Shown: piece by piece, positions 7,761 to 10,804 of the stretch | Numbering within the stretch: position 1 is the first letter of the stretch | How the letters are laid out: each line of letters begins with the position of its first letter | Source of the DNA: Eutrophocola sp964601805 | GTDB taxonomy: Bacteria; Pseudomonadota; Gammaproteobacteria; Pseudomonadales; Pseudohongiellaceae | DNA length: 10,804 nt | Reading direction: 5' to 3' | Assembly (NCBI GenBank): GCA_964601805.1 | Contig: CAZROW010000083.1 | Location: 1-10,804, forward strand | Notes under the pieces: generated by a model | Seen by the model: the letters and a program-made list of their open reading frames with translations, nothing else | What the model was told of the DNA's origin: nothing | Databases searched by the model: none | Position numbers and translations under genes: made by a program

Positions 7761-7781
7761 TTGTATCCTGTATCCTGTATC
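7761..7781 (-). repeat. Inverted GATACAG array, three units
   Basis: The same heptamer read on the minus strand: TTGTATC (one mismatch), CTGTATC, CTGTATC. It faces the two plus-oriented arrays and could pair with either in single-stranded DNA or RNA. It ends about 55 bases before the N-acetyltransferase start. A pyrimidine-rich run follows it (7784-7809). Confidence 0.8.
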
Positions 7782-7837
7782 TGTTTTCCCTTCTTCCTTT
7801 TTTCCCTTTTTCGGGATTCAGATCAGTGTAGTACTCG

Positions 7838-8671
7838 ATGGACATAGAAGCCTATTTCAACCGCATCGGTTATGCCGGCACACCATCACCGACACTGGCC
7901 TGCCTGCGCGAGGTTCTGCATTGTCATCCCCTGGCCATTCCCTTTGAAAATATTGACAGCCTGGTCAGCGGCAAGGTCAGCCTGTCCCCCGATGCCGTGT
8001 TCAACAAGCTGGTGACACAGGGCAGGGGCGGCTACTGTTTCGAACAAAATCGTTTACTGGCTGATATGCTCACCGAGATCGGTTTTGAGGTATCGACCCA
8101 TGCAGCCCGTGTGGTCTGGCATGGCATGGACAAGGCCTTGATGCCGCGTACCCATATGCTGCTGAAAATCGCGCTGGATGGCGATACCTATATCGCGGAC
8201 GCCGGCTTTGGCGGTCTCACGATGACCGGCCCGGTGCGGCTCGAACCGGGTGTTGAACAGGACTCTCCCCACGAGGCCTTTCGCATTGACCAGGACGGTG
8301 ATGACTACCGGATCTCGGCCAGGCTGGGCCAGCAGTGGAAGGCCATGTATTACTTCGACCTGTCCTCGTACATTTCACCCGATTTTGAGCTGGCCAACTA
8401 CTACGTGTCCACCCATCCCGAGTCACGTTTTGTCAGCAACCTGGTCGTGGCACGTCCGTTCAGGAACGGTCGCCACGCCCTGCTGAATAACGCCTACACC
8501 AAATACAGCCGGGAAGGGGTGAAGACTGAGAAGACCATCAGCGATCCGGACGAGTTGATGACCCTGCTGACCGAAATTTTCAATATCCGCATGGAGGCCT
8601 CTGTGGATACACAAAAGTTGCGCGCGATATTGGCTGATTTGATTGCCGGGTCTACCGATGTAGTCACTTAA
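7838..8671 (+). CDS. Arylamine N-acetyltransferase (NAT family)
   Basis: A cytosolic enzyme that transfers acetyl (or another acyl group) from acyl-CoA to arylamines, hydrazines or related acceptors through an acyl-cysteine intermediate. The 277 residues match the prokaryotic NAT length. The catalytic triad is complete: Cys67 in RGGYCFEQN, His106 in RTHMLL and Asp121 in IADAGFGG. The N-terminal PFENID (35-40) is also typical of the family. Some NAT-fold proteins act in natural-product amide synthesis, but nothing beside this gene suggests such a cluster. The start at 7838 is family-typical (MDIEAYFNRIGY), though no convincing Shine-Dalgarno motif precedes it. The gene is divergent from the EamA gene across the heptamer-repeat region and is followed after 5 bases by a REPIN. 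Confidence 0.95.
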   Translation: MDIEAYFNRIGYAGTPSPTLACLREVLHCHPLAIPFENIDSLVSGKVSLSPDAVFNKLVTQGRGGYCFEQNRLLADMLTEIGFEVSTHAARVVWHGMDKALMPRTHMLLKIALDGDTYIADAGFGGLTMTGPVRLEPGVEQDSPHEAFRIDQDGDDYRISARLGQQWKAMYYFDLSSYISPDFELANYYVSTHPESRFVSNLVVARPFRNGRHALLNNAYTKYSREGVKTEKTISDPDELMTLLTEIFNIRMEASVDTQKLRAILADLIAGSTDVVT

Positions 8672-8676
8672 TCGTT

Positions 8677-8767
8677 GTAGGCCGGAAATTGCGCAGCAAT
8701 CTCCGGCAATCCGAAATTTTGCGTACTGGCTTGCCGGAGATGGCCCGTTGGGCCATTTCCGGCCTAC
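8677..8767. repeat. REPIN: inverted counterpart of the 3726-3817 element, 91 bp
   Basis: It opens with GTAG (8677-8680) and closes with CTAC (8764-8767). The left half carries the GCGCAGC hairpin (AATTGC / GCAATC) and the right half the GGCC hairpin (GATGGCC / GGCCATTT). Read on the minus strand it aligns end to end with the 3726-3817 element, with strongly conserved halves and a diverged centre. It begins 5 bases after the N-acetyltransferase stop and may act as that gene's 3' hairpin. Confidence 0.85.
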
Positions 8768-8798
8768 ATGATTACTTCCCACAGGTTCACAGTTAACC

Positions 8799-8822
8799 GT
8801 AGGAAGCGGCTTTAGCCGCGAA
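8799..8822 (+). repeat. REP-like element of a different class
   Basis: GTAGGAAGCGGCTTTAGCC followed by GCGAA. It has a GTAG head and a perfect GCGGC / GCCGC palindrome with a short TTTA loop. It resembles the widespread GTAGGAGCGGCTT-type REP of Pseudomonas and related gammaproteobacteria, and is unrelated in its stem sequence to the 3726 and 8677 elements. Confidence 0.65.
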
Positions 8823-8909
8823 TAATGGTGTCACTAATATTTACACTGCAACAGACCCAAACAGCCCGTTAACTTGACTTTACCGGGAAAACCCACGAGA
8901 CTTCGCGCC

Positions 8910-8957
8910 ATGAATACAGCCAACACAATTATCAAGGGCATTATTATCCATCGCTGA
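8910..8957 (+). CDS. Putative isoleucine-sensing leader peptide of cimA (15 codons)
   Basis: The short ORF encodes MNTANTIIKGIIIHR. Five of 15 residues are Ile, at positions 7, 8, 11, 12 and 13; there is no Leu or Val. Its stop codon (8955-8957) sits 2 bases before a segment that can pair with the 5' arm of the downstream terminator. This is the design of trp, his, ilv and thr leader peptides, where ribosome stalling at the regulatory codons selects the RNA fold. The ribosome-binding site is weak (a GAG about 10 bases upstream). An in-frame TTG at 8874 is a less likely start. It precedes cimA, the first committed enzyme of Ile synthesis from pyruvate, so the codon content matches the pathway product. 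The peptide itself probably has no function after translation. Confidence 0.75.
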   Translation: MNTANTIIKGIIIHR

Positions 8958-9025
8958 GCGCGGGTTGGGTCTTTGATTATTGTGTCCAGAAAAGATTTTG
9001 AAACCCGCCACCAGGCGGGTTTTTT
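8923..9025 (+). promoter_or_regulatory. Transcription attenuator of cimA (hairpin 1 / antiterminator / terminator)
   Basis: Two exclusive folds can be drawn. Fold A: 8923-8939 pairs with 8969-8985 (14 Watson-Crick pairs, 2 G-U, 1 mismatch), sequestering the first Ile codons, and leaves the terminator free to form. Fold B (antiterminator): GCGGGTT (8960-8966) pairs perfectly with AACCCGC (9002-9008), and 8969-8974 pairs with 8991-8996. Fold B uses the 3' arm of hairpin 1 and the 5' arm of the terminator. A ribosome stalled at Ile codons would block the 5' arm of hairpin 1 and permit fold B; a ribosome at the stop codon would cover 8960-8966 and force termination. Pairing was found by eye. Confidence 0.72.
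9001..9025 (+). terminator. Intrinsic terminator in the cimA leader
   Basis: AAACCCGCC (9001-9009), an ACCA loop and GGCGGGTTT (9014-9022) form a nine-pair stem with a six-base T run (9020-9025). It ends 124 bases before the cimA start and about 45 bases after the leader-peptide stop, so it can only act on transcripts heading into cimA. Confidence 0.88.
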
Positions 9026-9149
9026 GCTTTCAGGCCTCGCATAAAGCAGAAACAACGAACCACTAAAGTATGCAGGGAAACGCAGCACCAGAAAGAGTGA
9101 TTGAACCTCGGAACGTCGTTTCAATCATGATCAAGATCGGAGAAAAGCA

Positions 9150-10733
9150 GTGACTGAACCAGTCGGTACCACGAACAAACCTGGCACCTTGCCGGACTAT
9201 GTGACCCTGATGGACACCACCCTGCGTGATGGTGAACAGACCCAGGGTGTGTCCTTTGCTGCCGGCGAAAAACTCAATATTGCCCAGGCCATGCTGGAGT
9301 CCCTGGGTGTTGACCGTATCGAGGTAGCTTCGGCACGTGTCTCCGATGGAGAGCAGGAGGCTGTGCGCAGCATCATCGACTGGGCACAGGACCATGGCCT
9401 GGCAGACCGGGTGGAAGTCCTCGGCTTCGTCGATGGCGATCGCAGTGTCAACTGGATCAGGGAAGCCGGCGGGCAAGTGTTGAACTTGCTGGTCAAGGGC
9501 AGTGAAAAACATTGTGTCAGCCAATTGGGAAAAACCCTGGAAGAGCATGTGGCCGATATCCTGAAAACCGTTGCCTGTGCCAGTGAAAATGGCCTGCGGG
9601 TCAATGCCTACCTGGAAGACTGGTCCAATGGTTACAAGGACAACAAGAATTATGTGTTCAGCCTGATGGAAGCCATCAAGGACAGTGGTATCGAGCATTT
9701 CATGTTGCCCGATACCCTGGGAGTGATGAGCCCGGATGAGGTTTTTGCCGCATTAAGTGACATGCGTGAGCATTTTCCCCAACAGGTGTTTGATTTCCAT
9801 CCCCACAATGACTATGGCCTGGCCACGGCAAACTGCATGGCCGCTGTCAGGGCCGGCATTGCCAACCTGCACTGCACCATGAACTGCCTGGGCGAGCGCG
9901 CCGGCAATGTCTCGCTGGCGGAACTGGCGGTGGTACTCAAGGACAAGATGGGTGTGGCCACCGGTATTGATGAGACTCACCTTCACGATATCAGCACCAT
10001 GGTGGAACAGTTTTCCGGCAAGTACATTGCCGCCAACATGCCCATCCTGGGCCAGGATGTCTTTACCCAGACCGCCGGTATTCATGCCGATGGTGATGTC
10101 AAAGGCGGTCTTTATGAAACCCGGCTCAGCCCCGAGCGTTTTGACCGCAAGCGCACCTATGCACTGGGCAAACTCAGCGGCAAGGCGTCAGTGTTGAAAA
10201 ATATCGAGGAACTGGGGATTACCCTGTCCGATGAAAACCTGAAGAAAGTGCTGCAGCGTGTTGTTTCCCTGGGTGACTCCAAGGAAACCATCACAGCTGA
10301 CGATCTGCCTTTCATCATCGCCGATGTGCTGGAGAGTAATGACTACCAGCATGTTCGTCTGCTCGAATGCCAGATCACCAGCCAGCTGGGCACAGATTCC
10401 GAAGTCAACCTTGGCGTGGAAATCCAGGGGCAGTCCTACCAGGAAACCGGCCATGGCAACGGTGGCTTTGCCGCCTTCATCAATGCCCTGGAAAAAATCA
10501 TGGCCACCGTGGAATTTGTCATGCCGGAACTGGTGGACTATGCCATCCGCATTCCCAAGGGCGGCAAAACCGGCGCCCTGACTGAATGTACCATCACCTG
10601 GGCCGGCGATGCCCGCGGCAACATCGGCCGCAATATGCGCACAAGAGGCGTACATGCGAACCAGGTTTATGCGGCAGTGGAGGCGACACTGCGGATGATT
10701 AATACGCGGATGCATACGGAAGCGGAATCGTAG
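9150..10733 (+). CDS. cimA: (R)-citramalate synthase, Leptospira type
   Basis: It condenses pyruvate with acetyl-CoA to (R)-citramalate, opening the threonine-independent route to 2-oxobutyrate and isoleucine. Of 527 residues, the N-terminal TIM barrel carries TTLRDGEQTQG (Arg26, Asp27), Tyr154 and Glu156 in YLEDWSNG, the metal ligands His217 and His219 in FHPHND, GERAGN, and His312 in QTAGIHADGD. With an offset of ten, as I recall, these match the Leptospira interrogans enzyme, including its pyruvate-pocket residues (here Leu91, Leu114 and Tyr154), which separates it from 2-isopropylmalate synthase. The C-terminal part (from about 385) is the LeuA-type regulatory dimer domain, expected to bind isoleucine as feedback inhibitor. 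The start is GTG with GGAG seven bases upstream. The Ile-rich leader and attenuator upstream support the isoleucine assignment. The stop TAG lies within the GTAG head of the following REP. Confidence 0.9.
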   Translation: MTEPVGTTNKPGTLPDYVTLMDTTLRDGEQTQGVSFAAGEKLNIAQAMLESLGVDRIEVASARVSDGEQEAVRSIIDWAQDHGLADRVEVLGFVDGDRSVNWIREAGGQVLNLLVKGSEKHCVSQLGKTLEEHVADILKTVACASENGLRVNAYLEDWSNGYKDNKNYVFSLMEAIKDSGIEHFMLPDTLGVMSPDEVFAALSDMREHFPQQVFDFHPHNDYGLATANCMAAVRAGIANLHCTMNCLGERAGNVSLAELAVVLKDKMGVATGIDETHLHDISTMVEQFSGKYIAANMPILGQDVFTQTAGIHADGDVKGGLYETRLSPERFDRKRTYALGKLSGKASVLKNIEELGITLSDENLKKVLQRVVSLGDSKETITADDLPFIIADVLESNDYQHVRLLECQITSQLGTDSEVNLGVEIQGQSYQETGHGNGGFAAFINALEKIMATVEFVMPELVDYAIRIPKGGKTGALTECTITWAGDARGNIGRNMRTRGVHANQVYAAVEATLRMINTRMHTEAES

Positions 10734-10763
10734 GTCGGCATAGGGCGAAGCCCGTTTGCCGAC
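10730..10763 (+). repeat. REP element, third class, overlapping the cimA stop
   Basis: A GTAG head (10730-10733) is followed by GTCGGCA (10734-10740) and its perfect complement TGCCGAC (10757-10763), enclosing an inner GGGC-GAA-GCCC hairpin. The TAG of the head is the cimA stop codon. It could fold at the 3' end of the cimA mRNA; there is no T run, so it is not a standard terminator. Confidence 0.75.
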
Positions 10764-10772
10764 GCAAGAAAG

Positions 10773-10804
10773 CGATAAAACGATAAAGCGATAAAGCGAT
10801 AAAG
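10773..10804 (+). repeat. Octamer tandem array (CGATAAAG), at least four units, cut by the window end
   Basis: Four consecutive 8-base units: CGATAAAA, then CGATAAAG three times, reaching the last base of the window. The true length is unknown. It lies directly after the REP that follows cimA. It is not related in sequence to the GATACAG heptamer. Confidence 0.85.

Noticed and set aside
7540..7781. CRISPR array
   Set aside because: The repeats are seven bases, tandem without spacers, and partly inverted.
8874..8902. TTGACT as -35 with GAGACT as -10 for the cimA leader
   Set aside because: The -10 matches only 3 of 6 and would start transcription at the leader ATG. A TAATAT at 8835-8840 is an alternative -10 but lacks a good -35. 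I cannot place the cimA promoter with confidence.
8834..9124. 96-codon hydrophobic ORF on the minus strand across the cimA leader
   Set aside because: It runs antisense through the terminator and leader hairpins and has no family resemblance. The plus-strand attenuator explains the region better.
9063..9698. 211-codon ORF on the minus strand, and a similar one at 10188-10715
   Set aside because: Both are antisense to cimA, whose protein is unmistakable; they are typical shadow frames of a codon-biased gene.

Overview
The window looks like chromosomal DNA of a gammaproteobacterium. The evidence is the pepA-holC pair (leucyl aminopeptidase and DNA polymerase III chi), the divergent lptF-lptG pair (lipopolysaccharide export permeases, so a Gram-negative outer membrane), and several GTAG-headed REP/REPIN repeats in the intergenic spaces. 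I cannot name the genus.

Layout, left to right. (1) 1-1475, minus strand: an ABC-exporter-like gene that runs off the left edge. It has an in-frame TAG at codon 153 and a nucleotide-binding domain whose Walker A, Q-loop and signature motifs are all degenerate. (2) 1682-3600, minus strand: holC and pepA, translationally coupled by a 1-base stop/start overlap, with a good sigma70-type promoter upstream. (3) 3601-3945: an intergenic space with a 92-bp REPIN, a single REP and the start region of lptF. (4) 3946-6089, plus strand: lptF and lptG, overlapping by 4 bases. (5) 6104-7502, minus strand: an EamA-family transporter and an RDD-family membrane protein, overlapping by 8 bases and convergent with lptG. 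(6) 7503-7837: no gene, but three arrays of a GATACAG heptamer, the last in inverted orientation. (7) 7838-8671, plus strand: an arylamine N-acetyltransferase. (8) 8672-9149: a second REPIN, a different REP class, then a leader region. (9) 9150-10733, plus strand: a Leptospira-type (R)-citramalate synthase (cimA), followed by a REP that supplies its stop codon and an octamer tandem array that runs off the right edge.

The most notable observation is in the cimA leader. A 15-codon ORF at 8910-8957 contains five Ile codons and no Leu or Val. It is followed by an intrinsic terminator (9001-9025). The leader can fold into a long hairpin over the first pair of Ile codons, or into an alternative antiterminator that uses the 5' arm of the terminator. 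This is the architecture of a ribosome-mediated transcription attenuator, here reading isoleucine supply and placed before the enzyme that commits pyruvate and acetyl-CoA to isoleucine synthesis by the citramalate route. The pairing rests on hand inspection of complementarity, not a folding calculation.
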